The notes under the pieces are model-generated. The model worked only from the letters and a program-made list of their open reading frames with translations. It was not told the DNA's origin and did no database searches. Positions 1 to 10,400 of a stretch of 64,000 bases of DNA are shown here, in pieces. The position numbers and the translations under genes are program-made. The DNA is from Vreelandella profundi (GTDB lineage: Bacteria > Pseudomonadota > Gammaproteobacteria > Pseudomonadales > Halomonadaceae). Each line of letters starts with the position of its first letter. Positions within the stretch are counted from its first letter, which is position 1. The stretch spans positions 3,100,001 through 3,164,000 of the forward strand of contig NZ_CP077941.1 in the NCBI RefSeq assembly GCF_019722725.1, given 5' to 3'.

Positions 1-513
1 CTCAAGGCACCGGATGCCTCACTGGATAAAGTGATCGAAACGCTGCTTTACTGGATCGAGACCGACCAAAAAGTCACCCCGCTCAAAGCACTACAGGGCA
101 TGATATGGGCCGATGGCTATCAGCGCGCCGCTTTCAAAGGGCATCTTTATAGCGATGTTGCCCCGCACCTTCGTCAGTGGGCAGACGCCGGGAAGCAACT
201 TTATGTCTACTCGTCAGGCTCGGTTCAAGCGCAAAAGCTGCTGTTTGGTTACAGCACAGAGGGCGATTTGACGCCGCTCTTCAGCGGCTATTTCGACACC
301 CATATTGGCCACAAGCGCGAAGCCCCGGCGTATCAGCATATTGTCAGCAAGCTACAGCTTCCCGCCGATGAAATCCTGTTTCTATCCGATGTAGTAGAAG
401 AGCTGGACGCCGCCAAGCAGGCGGGCATGCAAACACTGCAGCTGGTGCGTGAAGGCACGCAGGCAGGGACACAGCACGCTTGGGTGACAAGCTTCGATGA
501 GATCAATCTCTAA
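1..513 (+). CDS. mtnC: Acireductone synthase (enolase-phosphatase E1), 5' end outside window
   Basis: This HAD-superfamily enzyme of the methionine salvage pathway enolises and dephosphorylates 2,3-diketo-5-methylthiopentyl-1-phosphate to the acireductone. The frame is open from base 1, so the gene starts upstream; 170 residues are visible and about 55-60 N-terminal ones, including the first catalytic Asp motif, are missing compared with the usual ~225-230 residues. Visible motifs are YSSGS (HAD motif II serine), GHKREAP (motif III lysine) and FLSDVVEELDAA (motif IV acidic pair followed by the helix typical of E1). It lies 48 bp upstream of mtnD, the next step of the pathway, and is read in the same direction. 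Confidence 0.93.
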   Translation, partial: LKAPDASLDKVIETLLYWIETDQKVTPLKALQGMIWADGYQRAAFKGHLYSDVAPHLRQWADAGKQLYVYSSGSVQAQKLLFGYSTEGDLTPLFSGYFDTHIGHKREAPAYQHIVSKLQLPADEILFLSDVVEELDAAKQAGMQTLQLVREGTQAGTQHAWVTSFDEINL

Positions 514-561
514 CGATTTAGTCTTTAACGGTTCAAGTATTCACTAGCGGAGAGCGCCTTA

Positions 562-1110
562 ATGTCACAACTCAAAGTATTTGCCGATCAAGACCCGAAC
601 AGCGTATTGATCAACATCACCGACGGCGAGCAAATCAAGGCCGAGCTAAACCGTGTCAACGTGCTGTTCGAGCGCTGGGCAACGCCGGGCGAAATTGCTG
701 ACGATGCAACTCAAGATGACATACTGGCGCTCTACCAGGATGACATTGAGCGGCTAAAAGCCCAGGGCGGCTACCAAACGGTTGACGTGCTGCACATGGT
801 GCCCACGCACCCCGAAAAAGACGCCATGCGCCAGAAGTTCTTGAACGAGCACCGCCATCACGAAGACGAAGTGCGCTTTTTCGTCAAAGGTCAGGGGCTG
901 TTCTGCCTGCATATTGAAGACAAGGTGTATCAGGTGCTGTGCACCCGCAACGACCTAATCAGCGTGCCCGCCAATACGCCCCACTGGTTTGATATGGGCC
1001 CTGCCCCTGAATTCACTGCGCTACGCTTTTTCGATAACGTGGAAGGCTGGGTGCCCCACTGGACCGAAAGCGATATCGCTGGAAAGTTTGATCGGATTGA
1101 TCAGCTTTAA
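562..1110 (+). CDS. mtnD: Acireductone dioxygenase
   Basis: The enzyme oxidises acireductone with O2; with Fe(II) it gives the methionine precursor 2-keto-4-methylthiobutyrate and formate. The 182-residue length is normal for the family. The cupin metal ligands are all visible: His97, His99 and Glu103 in the HRHHEDE stretch and His141 in NTPHWF, only one residue off the Klebsiella enzyme numbering. The ATG follows an AGAGCGCC stretch with a modest Shine-Dalgarno. It is the last mtn gene before the restriction-modification island; mtnK lies on the other side, 11.8 kb away and convergent. Confidence 0.95.
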   Translation: MSQLKVFADQDPNSVLINITDGEQIKAELNRVNVLFERWATPGEIADDATQDDILALYQDDIERLKAQGGYQTVDVLHMVPTHPEKDAMRQKFLNEHRHHEDEVRFFVKGQGLFCLHIEDKVYQVLCTRNDLISVPANTPHWFDMGPAPEFTALRFFDNVEGWVPHWTESDIAGKFDRIDQL

Positions 1111-1219
1111 ACAGGCGAATTAAACAACGCGGCGGATTTCAACATCTGTCGCCTTTACGGGCCCGTCGGGCTACGCTGAATAAAAAACCATTTATAATCA
1201 TGCTATTAAAAACTTTAGA

Positions 1220-1259
1220 CGGCTATCGAACCCATTGACCCCGGTGGGTTCGATAGTCG
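1220..1259. repeat. Long inverted repeat upstream of hsdM
   Basis: Twelve perfectly complementary bases, CTATCGAACCCA at 1223-1234 and TGGGTTCGATAG at 1245-1256, extend to 15 pairs at 1220-1222/1257-1259 with one G-T pair and enclose a 10-base loop. There is no T run after it, so it is not a standard intrinsic terminator. It lies in the 262-bp gap between mtnD and hsdM, about 115 bp before the hsdM start. It could be an operator, an RNA hairpin in the hsd leader or an island-boundary sequence; the sequence alone does not decide. A perfect TATAAT at 1193-1198 has no convincing -35 partner. Confidence 0.6.
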
Positions 1260-1372
1260 CCTGAACACTGAGTTAGTGCAGTCTATTTGAAAGAACGAAT
1301 AACACCAAATGATAGAACCGTTAAAAAATAAGCGCTGGCGTTACCAAACTGATAGTGGAAAGGAAGAAACCT

Positions 1373-2932
1373 ATGACAAGCATCCAACAACGCGCCGCGC
1401 TACAACGCCAAATCTGGGCCATTGCCAACGATGTGCGCGGCTCAGTGGATGGCTGGGATTTTAAGCATTTCGTGCTTGGCACTCTATTTTACCGTTTTAT
1501 AAGCGAAAATTTTGTTATTTACATCGAAGCCGGTGATGACAGCGTCAACTATGCAGAGCTGCCCGATAGCGTGATCACGCCCGATATCAAAGACGATGCT
1601 ATTAAAACCAAGGGCTACTTTATTTACCCCAGCCAGCTGTTCAGCAAGGTGGCTAAAAGCGCCAATACCAACCAAAGCCTGAACACCGACCTGGCAGCTA
1701 TCTTTTCGAATATTGAGAACTCCGCCAACGGCTATGCTTCGGAAGCCGACATTAAAGGCCTATTCGCTGATTTTGATACCACCAGCAACCGGCTGGGGAG
1801 CACCGTAAAAGACAAAAACACCCGCTTGGCGCATGTGCTAAAGGGTGTCGCCGGGTTGGATTTTGGCCATGATTTTTTTGAGGAAGGTGAAGACAGCCAG
1901 ATTGACCTGTTTGGTGATGCCTACGAATTTCTGATTTCCAACTATGCCGCGAATGCGGGCAAATCCGGCGGTGAGTTTTTTACTCCGCAGCATGTGTCCC
2001 GGCTGATTGCTCAACTGGCCATGCACAAGCAGACCAGCGTTAACAAGATTTACGACCCCGCAGCGGGCAGTGGCTCGCTGCTGCTGCAAGCCAAAAAGCA
2101 CTTTGATAATCACATCATTGAGGAAGGTTTTTACGGCCAGGAGATTAACCACACCACCTACAACCTGGCCCGCATGAACATGTTCTTGCACAACATCAAC
2201 TACGACAAGTTCGATATTCAGCTGGGCAACACCCTGACCAACCCGCATTTTGGCGATGAAAAACCCTTTGACGCCATCGTCTCCAATCCGCCTTACTCGG
2301 TGAAGTGGATCGGCAGTGATGACCCCACCCTGATCAACGATGATCGCTTTGCTCCTGCTGGGGTGCTGGCCCCTAAATCCAAGGCCGATTTTGCCTTTGT
2401 GCTCCATGCACTCAACTACCTTTCCAGCAAAGGCCGGGCGGCGATTGTGTGCTTTCCGGGTATTTTTTACCGTGGCGGTGCCGAGCAGAAGATCCGAAAA
2501 TACTTGGTCGATAACAACTATGTGGAAACGGTGATCTCGCTGGCTCCTAATTTATTTTTTGGCACCACCATCGCGGTAACGATTCTGGTGCTGGCCAAAC
2601 ATAAAAGCGAAACGACGACCCAGTTTATCGATGCCAGCGATCTATTCAAAAAAGAAACCAACAACAACGTCCTAACGGATGAACATATCAAGCAGATCAT
2701 GGCGGTGTTTGATAGCAAAGAAAATATCGATTACCTAGCCCGCTCCGTGCCTCTGGAAGAAGTCGCTGCAAATGACTACAACCTTTCCGTGAGCAGCTAC
2801 GTTGTAGCTGAGGACACCCGAGAGAAAACCGACATCACTCAGCTAAATGCCGAGCTAAAAACTACCGTGGCCAAAATTGATCAGCTACGGACGGATATTG
2901 ATGCAATCGTCGCGGAAATCGAGGGGGCTTGA
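1373..2932 (+). CDS. hsdM: Type I restriction-modification system, DNA methyltransferase subunit HsdM (type IC)
   Basis: HsdM methylates adenine at N6 within the target chosen by HsdS and is part of both the M2S methylase and the R2M2S restriction complex. The 519-residue length matches the EcoR124I class. The N-terminal helical HsdM domain is followed by the SAM-binding motif DPAAGSGS (from residue 228) and the catalytic NPPY (305-308) of N6-adenine methylases. I chose the ATG at 1373 because AGGAAG at 1361-1366 is correctly spaced; an in-frame GTG at 1355 would add six residues. The stop is one base before the hsdS start, so the two are coupled. Confidence 0.96.
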   Translation: MTSIQQRAALQRQIWAIANDVRGSVDGWDFKHFVLGTLFYRFISENFVIYIEAGDDSVNYAELPDSVITPDIKDDAIKTKGYFIYPSQLFSKVAKSANTNQSLNTDLAAIFSNIENSANGYASEADIKGLFADFDTTSNRLGSTVKDKNTRLAHVLKGVAGLDFGHDFFEEGEDSQIDLFGDAYEFLISNYAANAGKSGGEFFTPQHVSRLIAQLAMHKQTSVNKIYDPAAGSGSLLLQAKKHFDNHIIEEGFYGQEINHTTYNLARMNMFLHNINYDKFDIQLGNTLTNPHFGDEKPFDAIVSNPPYSVKWIGSDDPTLINDDRFAPAGVLAPKSKADFAFVLHALNYLSSKGRAAIVCFPGIFYRGGAEQKIRKYLVDNNYVETVISLAPNLFFGTTIAVTILVLAKHKSETTTQFIDASDLFKKETNNNVLTDEHIKQIMAVFDSKENIDYLARSVPLEEVAANDYNLSVSSYVVAEDTREKTDITQLNAELKTTVAKIDQLRTDIDAIVAEIEGA

Positions 2933-2933
2933 G

Positions 2934-4166
2934 ATGAGTGAACTGAATTTTATGGACAAGCTACTGGATAGGGTGGATGTGGAGTGGAAGCCACTTTCCG
3001 ATGTGGCTGAATATGTCCGAGGTCTGACTTATAGCAAAGCCAATGAGAGCAGCGATGGATCAGGTTATAAGGTTCTGAGAGCAAATAACATTACGCTTTC
3101 CGGAAGCACCATAAATTTTGACGATGTAAAGATTGTGAAGCATGAAACCAAAGTAAAGGCTTCGCAAAAACTGTATAAGAATGATATTTTGATAAGTGCC
3201 GCAAGCGGCAGCCGAGAGCATGTCGGAAAAGTCGCCTTTATCAATTCAGACATCGACTTCTATTTTGGCGGATTCATGGGGGTTGTTAGGTGCCACCGTG
3301 GTATTAACCCACGATTTTTGTTCCATGTGCTCACGAGTGGGATTTTTCAAAAACACCTCGATGAAATGCTTAAAAGCTCGACCATAAATAATTTAAGCTC
3401 ATCGGTAATGAATGCTTTCCAAATCCCCATCCCCTACCCAGACAACCCCAAAAAATCGCTGAAGATTCAGGCCGAAATCGTCCGTATTCTGGACGCATTT
3501 ACCGCCATGACCGCCGAGCTGACCACCGAGCTGACCACCGAGCTTAATCTGCGTAAAAAACAATACAACCACTACCGCGACCAGTTGTTGAGTTTTGAGG
3601 AAGGGGAAGTGGAGTGGAAAAAGCTGGGTAAGGTGGCAGCAAATCTCGATTCTAGAAGAAGGCCAATCACAAGCGGCTTAAGGCAACCAGGGAGTATTCC
3701 TTATTACGGGGCATCTGGCGTTGTCGATTATGTAAAAGACTACATTTTCGATGGTGATTTTCTACTCGTTTCTGAAGATGGTGCAAATTTATTGGCTCGC
3801 AATACGCCTATAGCGTTCAGTATCAGCGGGAAGACGTGGGTTAACAATCACGCTCACGTCCTTAAGTTTGATACCTATGCCGAGCGAAGATATGTTGAGT
3901 ATTATCTGAACAGTATTGACTTAATTCCATACATATCGGGCGCAGCGCAACCGAAGCTGAATAAAAAGAATTTAGAAAGTATCCCTATTCCAAACCCCTC
4001 ACCAGAGGAAAAAGAGCGGATCGTCGCCATCCTCGACAAATTCGATACTCTCACGGCCTCCATCAGCGAAGGCCTGCCACGCGAAATCGAATTGCGCCAA
4101 AAGCAGTATGAATACTACCGCGATCTGCTGCTGAGCTTTCCTAAGTCAGGCAAGGAGGCCGCGTAG
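2934..4166 (+). CDS. hsdS: Type I restriction-modification specificity subunit HsdS
   Basis: HsdS recognises the bipartite DNA target and holds the complex together. The 410-residue protein has the usual twofold pseudo-symmetry: two target recognition domains each begin with VEWK (near residues 18 and 225), and each ends in a long conserved helix ([15 protein letters not shown] after the first domain, [15 protein letters not shown] at the C-terminus). Between the first domain and its helix lies a triplicated TAEL/TTEL segment, the known spacer-length element of type IC HsdS proteins. The ATG at 2934 is one base after the hsdM stop; a longer frame from 2877 would overlap hsdM and has no ribosome site. 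The prrC-like gene starts one base after the hsdS stop. Confidence 0.95.
   Translation: MSELNFMDKLLDRVDVEWKPLSDVAEYVRGLTYSKANESSDGSGYKVLRANNITLSGSTINFDDVKIVKHETKVKASQKLYKNDILISAASGSREHVGKVAFINSDIDFYFGGFMGVVRCHRGINPRFLFHVLTSGIFQKHLDEMLKSSTINNLSSSVMNAFQIPIPYPDNPKKSLKIQAEIVRILDAFTAMTAELTTELTTELNLRKKQYNHYRDQLLSFEEGEVEWKKLGKVAANLDSRRRPITSGLRQPGSIPYYGASGVVDYVKDYIFDGDFLLVSEDGANLLARNTPIAFSISGKTWVNNHAHVLKFDTYAERRYVEYYLNSIDLIPYISGAAQPKLNKKNLESIPIPNPSPEEKERIVAILDKFDTLTASISEGLPREIELRQKQYEYYRDLLLSFPKSGKEAA
3510..3545 (+). repeat. Three 12-bp in-frame repeats in hsdS encoding [12 protein letters not shown]
   Basis: The units are ACCGCCGAGCTG (3510-3521), ACCACCGAGCTG (3522-3533) and ACCACCGAGCTT (3534-3545), in frame with hsdS. 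In EcoR124I and EcoR124II (and EcoDXXI) the same tetrapeptide is present in two or three copies, and the change alters the spacer of the recognition site from N6 to N7. Here three copies are present, and the segment between the conserved Phe and the LRKKQ helix is exactly as long as the equivalent C-terminal segment. Copy-number change by slippage or recombination would be expected to switch specificity. Confidence 0.9.
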
Positions 4167-4167
4167 T

Positions 4168-5295
4168 ATGAGCAAAACGCTAATGGATATAGCCGAAGAC
4201 TTAAGGAATGCCCCCAAAAAGGTGCAACTTATCTATGCCTTTAATGGTTCGGGTAAAACGCGCCTCTCACGTGAGCTCAAGCAGCTTATTACCAAAGATA
4301 ATTGTGAAGGTGACGAAGCAGCACCTTCACGTGAAAAATTCCTGTATTACAACGCCTTTACCGAAGACCTGTTCTATTGGGATAACGATTTGGAGGGTGA
4401 CGCCGAGCCAAAACTAAAAATTCAGCCCAATTCCTATACCAATTGGTTGCTCACGCTATTGAAAGACCTTGGTCAGGATGCGAATATTGCTGCGTACTTT
4501 CAGCACTTCACGAATGACAAACTTACTCCTCATTTTAGCGAAGATTTCAGCGAAGTGACCTTTTCACTGGAGCGGGGCAATAATGATAGAGAGATCAATT
4601 TAAAAATTTCTAAAGGTGAAGAAAGTAACTTTATCTGGAGTATTTTCTACACATTACTGGACCAAGTAATTACGATTCGTAATGTGGCTGAAATAGAAGA
4701 ACGAGAGACCGATCAGTTTGATCAGTTGGAGTATGTATTTATTGATGATCCGGTAAGTTCTCTGGATGAAAACCATCTGATTGAGCTGGCGGTCAATTTG
4801 GCCACCCTTATCAAATCCAGCCCATCTAATTTAAAATTTATTATTACTACTCATAGCCCCCTATTTTATAACGTGCTCTACAATGAGTTGAATAGTAAAG
4901 CCTGTTATCTGTTGGAACGTTTTGAAGATGGCACTTTCCTGCTTGCAGAGAAGAATGGCGATTCTAACAAAAGTTTTTCTTACCATTTGTATTTAAAACA
5001 GATCCTTGAAAAAGCAATTTCTGAAAACAAAATACAGAAGTATCATTTCACACTTTTGCGCAACCTATATGAAAAAACTGCCAGTTTCCTGGGTTACAGG
5101 TATTGGTCAGAACTTTTGCCAGACGATAAGCAGACCTATTTTAACCGTATTATTCAGTTTACCAGTCACTCAACATTGTCGAATGAGGTTATAGCTGAGC
5201 CCAGTGGGCCAGAAAAGAATACGGTAGCCTTACTACTGAAGCACTTGGTGAACAACTACGGCTTTTGGCAGCAGGAAGAAGAAGCGCATGGATAA
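4168..5295 (+). CDS. prrC: PrrC-like anticodon nuclease with ABC-type ATPase domain
   Basis: PrrC is a latent tRNA anticodon nuclease kept silent by its partner type IC enzyme and released when a phage protein disables restriction. This 375-residue protein (E. coli PrrC is 396) has an N-terminal ABC-type ATPase: Walker A FNGSGKT (25-31), signature-like SKGEE (148-152), Walker [11 protein letters not shown] (191-200) and H-loop TTHS (227-230). The C-terminal third carries Arg298, Glu302 and His334, with the same +4 and +36 spacing as the PrrC triad Arg320-Glu324-His356. It sits between hsdS and hsdR, as in the prr locus. The gene is visibly more A/T-rich than its neighbours. Nuclease activity and tRNA target are inference; the alternative is an uncharacterised CR006-type ATPase. 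Confidence 0.72.
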   Translation: MSKTLMDIAEDLRNAPKKVQLIYAFNGSGKTRLSRELKQLITKDNCEGDEAAPSREKFLYYNAFTEDLFYWDNDLEGDAEPKLKIQPNSYTNWLLTLLKDLGQDANIAAYFQHFTNDKLTPHFSEDFSEVTFSLERGNNDREINLKISKGEESNFIWSIFYTLLDQVITIRNVAEIEERETDQFDQLEYVFIDDPVSSLDENHLIELAVNLATLIKSSPSNLKFIITTHSPLFYNVLYNELNSKACYLLERFEDGTFLLAEKNGDSNKSFSYHLYLKQILEKAISENKIQKYHFTLLRNLYEKTASFLGYRYWSELLPDDKQTYFNRIIQFTSHSTLSNEVIAEPSGPEKNTVALLLKHLVNNYGFWQQEEEAHG

Positions 5296-6331
5296 AAATA
5301 CTTTAAGTCTGCAGGATCAAACTTCCGACTTTCTGCTCTACACCGCGCCCAGTGGAGCGGTTAAAGTTGAGGTGCTGCTTAGTAACGAGACGATTTGGCT
5401 GACTCAAGAGCGCATGGCCGCCTTGTTCGGTGTTCAGCGCCCCGCCATTACCAAGCACCTTAAGAACATCTTTGACAGCGGAGAGTTACAAGAAGACGTG
5501 GTGGTTTCCATTTTGGAACATACCACTGAACACGGCGCCATTGCGGGCAAAACCCAAACCAAGCAGGTGAAATACTACAACCTCGACGCCGTTATTTCTG
5601 TTGGGTACCGAGTTAACTCGACGCAGGCCACCCAATTCCGCATCTGGGCAACAAAGCTGATTAAAGAATACATCATCAAAGGCTTTGCCATGGATGATGA
5701 GCGCCTCAAGAATGGCCGCTATTTTGGCAAGGACTACTTCAAGGAGCTATTGGAGCGGGTGCGCTCTATACGCGCGAGCGAGCGGCGCGTTTATCAGCAG
5801 ATCACTGATATTTTTGCTGAATGTAGCATCGATTATGATCCTAAATCGAAAACCACCCAGCAGTTCTATGCCCACGTTCAGGATAAGTTTCATTTTGCCA
5901 TTACCGGCCATACCGCAGCCGAGATCATTGCGCTGAAAGCAGATGCCAGCAAACCCTTGATGGGCATGAGCACTTATAAAAATGCACCGGATGGGCGAGT
6001 ATTAAAGTCGGATACAATCGTCGCGAAAAACTACTTGAGTGAAAATGAAATAAAACAGCTGGAGCGCGCCGTATCTGCGTTTTTTGATTATATTGAGGGC
6101 ATCATTGAACGGCGCAATACTTTTACGATGGAGCGCTTTGCTGAGAGTGTCGATAAATTCCTAACATTCAATGAGTATGAAATTCTTGAAGGCTATGGAA
6201 CAGTGTCTCGCAAGCATGCAGAGCAAAAGGCTCATGCTGAATACGACCAATTCAATAAGCAGCAGCGTATTGAGTCGGACTTCGACCGAGAGATCAAACA
6301 GCGGCTGAGTAGGCAGGATAAAGACGCATGA
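5288..6331 (+). CDS. rhuM: RhuM family protein
   Basis: This 347-residue protein matches the RhuM family, first named from a Salmonella pathogenicity island and common inside type I restriction operons; no biochemical function is firmly established. A helix-turn-helix-like segment ([13 protein letters not shown] through ITKHLKNIF, about residues 37-62) resembles phage antirepressor-type DNA-binding domains, and the family signature [16 protein letters not shown] follows near residue 97. The C-terminal third is charged and helical. It overlaps the prrC-like gene by 8 bp and fic by 4 bp, so it is an integral member of the hsd operon. A role as regulator or modulator of the toxic neighbours is inference. 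Confidence 0.85.
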   Translation: MDKNTLSLQDQTSDFLLYTAPSGAVKVEVLLSNETIWLTQERMAALFGVQRPAITKHLKNIFDSGELQEDVVVSILEHTTEHGAIAGKTQTKQVKYYNLDAVISVGYRVNSTQATQFRIWATKLIKEYIIKGFAMDDERLKNGRYFGKDYFKELLERVRSIRASERRVYQQITDIFAECSIDYDPKSKTTQQFYAHVQDKFHFAITGHTAAEIIALKADASKPLMGMSTYKNAPDGRVLKSDTIVAKNYLSENEIKQLERAVSAFFDYIEGIIERRNTFTMERFAESVDKFLTFNEYEILEGYGTVSRKHAEQKAHAEYDQFNKQQRIESDFDREIKQRLSRQDKDA

Positions 6332-7305
6332 GCTACCAGCCGCCTTTCACCATCACCAGCGAAATCCTGAATTTGGTGGCCGACATCAGCCAGCAAGTCG
6401 GTCGACTGGATGCCAGTGCGCTGAATGCTTCGCCGCAGTTACGCAAGCAGAACCGCATCAAAACCCTGGCAGGCACGCTGGCGATTGAAGGCAATACCCT
6501 CACCGAAGAGCAGATCACGGCGATGATTGAGGGTAAGTCGGTGCTGGGCAGCGTGCGTGAGCTGGCAGAAGTAAAAGGGGCCATTGCTGCCTATGATGCC
6601 CTGCCCACTTGGCAACCAGGCAACTTAGATCATCTGCTGACGGCACACGGCTTGATGATGTCGGAGATTCTGACCAACGCAGGGCGTTTTCGCGACAAGG
6701 CGGTAGGCATTCAAAAAGGCAAGGAGGTGCATCATGTGGCACCTCCCGCCCACCAGGTATCAGGCTTAATGGCGGATTTAGCCCAATGGTTGAAGCAGGC
6801 TAAGGATCATCCGCTGATTACCAGCAGTGTGTTTCATTACGAATTTGAGTTCATTCACCCCTTCAGTGATGGCAATGGGCGAATGGGGCGTTTGTGGCAA
6901 ACTTTGATTCTGTCGCAGTGGCATCCGTTGTTTTTGTCTCTACCGCTGGAAAGTGTGATAAAAGATCACCAGCAGCAGTATTACCAGGCACTGGAAGACG
7001 CTGACCAGCATGCCGATAGCACACTCTTTATCCACTTCATGCTCTCGGTGATTGCCCAAACCCTGGCACAAAACGCCCCTGTAAACGTCTCTGTAAACGC
7101 CCCTGTAAATATCGATGGGCTGAAAACGCCCGAGGCTATCTTGCGTTTATTGCATGATGACAACCAACTCACCCGCCAAGAGCTTGCCGAGCGGATCGGC
7201 AAAGATGTTCGCACCATCGCCCGTGCCATCGCCAAACTGCAGCAAGCGGGCACGTTAACTCGAATTGGCTCGGACAAAGCCGGACACTGGGAGATCCACC
7301 TGTGA
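6328..7305 (+). CDS. Fic family AMPylase-type protein with N-terminal inhibitory helix and winged HTH
   Basis: Fic proteins transfer AMP or similar groups onto target proteins. The active-site motif is complete: [12 protein letters not shown] at residues 177-188, with His177 as catalytic base. An inhibitory motif of the (S/T)xxxE(G/N) type, TLAIEGN, lies at residues 50-56 with Glu54 as the blocking residue, which makes this a self-inhibited class II Fic protein. The C-terminus (about 270-325) is a winged helix-turn-helix ([20 protein letters not shown]). Between the domains runs a short repeated [14 protein letters not shown] linker. The gene overlaps rhuM (ATGA) and hsdR (GTGA). Its target is unknown; its place inside the hsd operon suggests defence or regulation. 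Confidence 0.9.
   Translation: MSYQPPFTITSEILNLVADISQQVGRLDASALNASPQLRKQNRIKTLAGTLAIEGNTLTEEQITAMIEGKSVLGSVRELAEVKGAIAAYDALPTWQPGNLDHLLTAHGLMMSEILTNAGRFRDKAVGIQKGKEVHHVAPPAHQVSGLMADLAQWLKQAKDHPLITSSVFHYEFEFIHPFSDGNGRMGRLWQTLILSQWHPLFLSLPLESVIKDHQQQYYQALEDADQHADSTLFIHFMLSVIAQTLAQNAPVNVSVNAPVNIDGLKTPEAILRLLHDDNQLTRQELAERIGKDVRTIARAIAKLQQAGTLTRIGSDKAGHWEIHL
7071..7110 (+). repeat. 12-bp tandem repeats in the fic interdomain linker
   Basis: Units GTAAACGTCTCT (7081-7092) and GTAAACGCCCCT (7093-7104) are preceded by the partial copy AAACGCCCCT (7071-7080) and followed by GTAAAT. They encode repeated VN-x-x steps between the Fic domain and the C-terminal winged helix. The unit length keeps the frame, so copy changes would only lengthen or shorten the linker. 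Confidence 0.75.
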
Positions 7306-10300
7306 CAACGTACACGCCCATCGCTGAATCCAACAATTTCATTGTCTTGGAAAGATACAGCAAGGATTGGAAGGTGGCCGAGAGCTACCAGAGTGAAGAT
7401 GCCCTGGAGCAGGAGCTGATTCAGGATCTGGTCAATCAGGGCTATGAGTACCTGCCCGGCCTCAATAGCGCTAATGCGCTGTTAGCCAACGTGCGTGTGC
7501 AGCTGCAGGCGTTAAATCAGGTGGCGTTTTCAGAAAGCGAATGGCAGCGTTTTGTCGAAACCTACCTGGATAAACCCAGCGACAGCAGTGTGGATAAAAG
7601 CCGTAAGATTCACGACGACTACATTCACGATTTTACCTTCGATGATGGCCGCATCCAGAATATCTACTTGGTCGATAAGAAGACCATTGCCCGCAATAAG
7701 GTGCAGGTGATCAAGCAGTTTTCACAAACCGGCAGCCACGCCAACCGCTATGATGTCACCCTTTTGGTCAACGGCTTGCCCTTGATGCAGGTGGAACTGA
7801 AAAAACGCGGAGTGGCGATCCGCGAGGCCTTTAATCAGGTGCATCGCTACAGCAAGGAGAGCTTTAACAGCGAGCACTCCCTGTTCAAGTATTTGCAGTT
7901 GTTTGTGATTAGCAATGGCACCGACAGCCGCTACTTTGCTAACACCACAAAGCGCAATAAAAACAGTTTCGACTTCACCATGAACTGGGCGCAGGCAGAT
8001 AACACCCTGATCAAAGACCTGAAGGACGTTACAGCGACTTTTTTACAGAAGAACACCCTGCTGAATGTTCTCCTGCACTATTCGGTGTTTGATATCGACA
8101 ACACCCTACTGGTCATGCGCCCTTATCAGATTGCCGCCACCGAGCGAATTCTGTGGAAGGTGAGAAGCTCGTTTGAAGCCAAAAACTGGAGTACGCCTGA
8201 AAGCGGCGGGTATATTTGGCATACCACCGGCTCGGGCAAAACCCTAACCAGCTTTAAAGCGGCACGCTTGGCCACTGAGCTGGAATTTATCGACAAGGTG
8301 TTTTTCGTGGTAGACAGGAAAGACCTGGACTACCAAACCATGAAGGAGTACCAGCGCTTTTCCCCCGACAGCGTGAACGGCTCAGACAACACGGCAGGGC
8401 TGAAGAGGAACATTGAGAAAGACGATAACAAGATCATCGTCACCACTATCCAAAAGCTCAACAACCTGATGAAGAGCGAAGCCAGCCTGCCCATCTATAA
8501 AAAGCAGGTGGTGTTCATTTTTGACGAGTGTCACCGCAGCCAGTTTGGTGAGGCACAGAAAAACCTGAAAAAGAAATTCAAGCGGTTCTACCAGTTTGGT
8601 TTTACCGGTACGCCCATTTTCCCGCAAAACGCGTTAGGTGCTGACACCACCGCCAGTGTGTTTGGCCGCGAGCTGCACTCTTATGTCATCACCGATGCCA
8701 TTCGGGATGAAAAAGTGCTCAAGTTCAAGGTGGATTACAACGATGTGCGACCCAAATTCAAGGCGTTAGAAACCGAGCAGGATGAGAAAAAGCTAAGCGC
8801 CGCCGAGAACAAGCAGGCGTTGCAACACCCGGATCGCATTCGGGAGATTTCTCGCTATATCCTGCATCACTACCGCCAGAAGACGCACCGTCTGCAAGGG
8901 AACCACCAGGGCTTTAACGCCATGTTCGCGGTGAGCAGCGTGGAAGCGGCCAAACTCTATTACCAGACGCTGAGTGAGCTTCAACGTGATAGTGACAGGC
9001 CGCTGAAAATTGCCACAATTTTTTCTTATACCGCCAATGAAGAGCAGGATGCCGTAGGCGATATTGTGGATGAAAGCTTTAATGTGTCGGCTATGAACGC
9101 CAGTGCCAAGGAATTTTTAAGTGCTGCCATCGACGACTACAACGTTTACTTCAAAACCACTTACAGCGTGGACAGCAACGGCTTTCAGAACTACTACCGC
9201 GACCTAGCCAAGCGGGTAAAAGCCAAGGAAATCGACCTGCTGATCGTGGTCGGCATGTTCCTGACTGGCTTTGATGCACCAACGCTGAACACCCTGTTTG
9301 TCGATAAGAACCTGCGCTATCACGGTTTGATGCAGGCATTCTCACGTACAAACCGCATTTATGATGCCACCAAGGCGTTTGGTAATATCGTCACCTTCCG
9401 CGATTTGGAAAAGGCCACGGTGGATGCCATCACCCTGTTTGGGGATAAAAACACCAAAAATGTGGTTTTAGAAAAGAGCTACAAGGAGTACATGGAAGGT
9501 TTTACCGACCTAGTGACAGGCCATGCAAGGCGCGGTTTTATGGAAGTGGTCGCCGACCTGGAGCACAACTTTCCTGATCCTGCTGCCATCGAAAAGGAAG
9601 CAGACAAAAAAGCTTTTGCTAAGGTCTTTGGCGAGTATCTGCGCGTAGAAAATGTGCTGCAAAACTACGACGAGTTTGCCAGCTTGAAAGCTTTGCAAAG
9701 CCTCGACACCAGCGATCAAGAGGCGGTTGAGGCCTTTAAAGCAGAACATTACTTGGACGATGAAAAACTGGCTGAACTGCAAAGCATTCGATTACCCGCC
9801 GAGCGTAAGATTCAGGATTATCGCTCGACCTACAACGACATCCGGGACTGGCAGCGCCGTCAAAAATCCGCCCAAGAAAAAGAAACATCCACCCTCGACT
9901 GGGATGATGTGGAGTTTGAGGTGGACCTGCTGAAGTCCCAAGAGATCAACCTGGATTACATCCTAGGGCTGATCTTTGAGCACAATAAAAAAACCAAAAG
10001 CAAAGCAGATTTGGTTCAAGAGGTGCGGCGAGTTATCCGTGCAAGCCTTGGCAATCGCGCTAAAGAAGACCTGGTCGTTGATTTCATCAACCAGACCGAC
10101 CTGGATCAGATCGGTGAGAAAGCCAGTGTGATTGAGGCCTTCTTTACCTTTGCCCAGGCTGAACAGCACCGCGAGGCCGAAGAGCTGATTGATTCAGAGA
10201 ATCTCAAGGCAGACGAAGCCCGGCGCTACATCACCACCTCGCTCAAGCGGGAATATGCCAGTGAGAAAGGCACCGAACTGAACAGCCTGTTACCGAAAAT

Positions 10301-10400
10301 GAGCCCACTGAACCCACAGTACCTCACCAAAAAGCAGAGCGTGTTTCAGAAAATTGTGGCGTTTGTGGAGAAATTCAAAGGCGTAGGGGGGAGGGTTTGA
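7302..10400 (+). CDS. hsdR: Type I restriction endonuclease subunit HsdR (type IC)
   Basis: HsdR is the motor and nuclease subunit: it translocates DNA with ATP and cuts at a distance from the target. The protein has 1032 residues against about 1038 in EcoR124I. The nuclease PD-(D/E)xK site is Asp151, Glu165 and Lys167, the same numbers as the published EcoR124I residues. The SF2 helicase core shows Walker A TTGSGKT (308-314), DECH (408-411) and FTGTP. The C-terminal helical domain binds the methylase. Translation starts at a GTG overlapping the fic stop (GTGA). It is the last gene of the six-gene operon. Confidence 0.96.
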   Translation: MTTYTPIAESNNFIVLERYSKDWKVAESYQSEDALEQELIQDLVNQGYEYLPGLNSANALLANVRVQLQALNQVAFSESEWQRFVETYLDKPSDSSVDKSRKIHDDYIHDFTFDDGRIQNIYLVDKKTIARNKVQVIKQFSQTGSHANRYDVTLLVNGLPLMQVELKKRGVAIREAFNQVHRYSKESFNSEHSLFKYLQLFVISNGTDSRYFANTTKRNKNSFDFTMNWAQADNTLIKDLKDVTATFLQKNTLLNVLLHYSVFDIDNTLLVMRPYQIAATERILWKVRSSFEAKNWSTPESGGYIWHTTGSGKTLTSFKAARLATELEFIDKVFFVVDRKDLDYQTMKEYQRFSPDSVNGSDNTAGLKRNIEKDDNKIIVTTIQKLNNLMKSEASLPIYKKQVVFIFDECHRSQFGEAQKNLKKKFKRFYQFGFTGTPIFPQNALGADTTASVFGRELHSYVITDAIRDEKVLKFKVDYNDVRPKFKALETEQDEKKLSAAENKQALQHPDRIREISRYILHHYRQKTHRLQGNHQGFNAMFAVSSVEAAKLYYQTLSELQRDSDRPLKIATIFSYTANEEQDAVGDIVDESFNVSAMNASAKEFLSAAIDDYNVYFKTTYSVDSNGFQNYYRDLAKRVKAKEIDLLIVVGMFLTGFDAPTLNTLFVDKNLRYHGLMQAFSRTNRIYDATKAFGNIVTFRDLEKATVDAITLFGDKNTKNVVLEKSYKEYMEGFTDLVTGHARRGFMEVVADLEHNFPDPAAIEKEADKKAFAKVFGEYLRVENVLQNYDEFASLKALQSLDTSDQEAVEAFKAEHYLDDEKLAELQSIRLPAERKIQDYRSTYNDIRDWQRRQKSAQEKETSTLDWDDVEFEVDLLKSQEINLDYILGLIFEHNKKTKSKADLVQEVRRVIRASLGNRAKEDLVVDFINQTDLDQIGEKASVIEAFFTFAQAEQHREAEELIDSENLKADEARRYITTSLKREYASEKGTELNSLLPKMSPLNPQYLTKKQSVFQKIVAFVEKFKGVGGRV

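Noticed and set aside
1220..1259. tRNA or tRNA fragment, because of GGGTTCGA
   Set aside because: The surrounding bases cannot form acceptor, D or anticodon arms; the feature is a simple inverted repeat.
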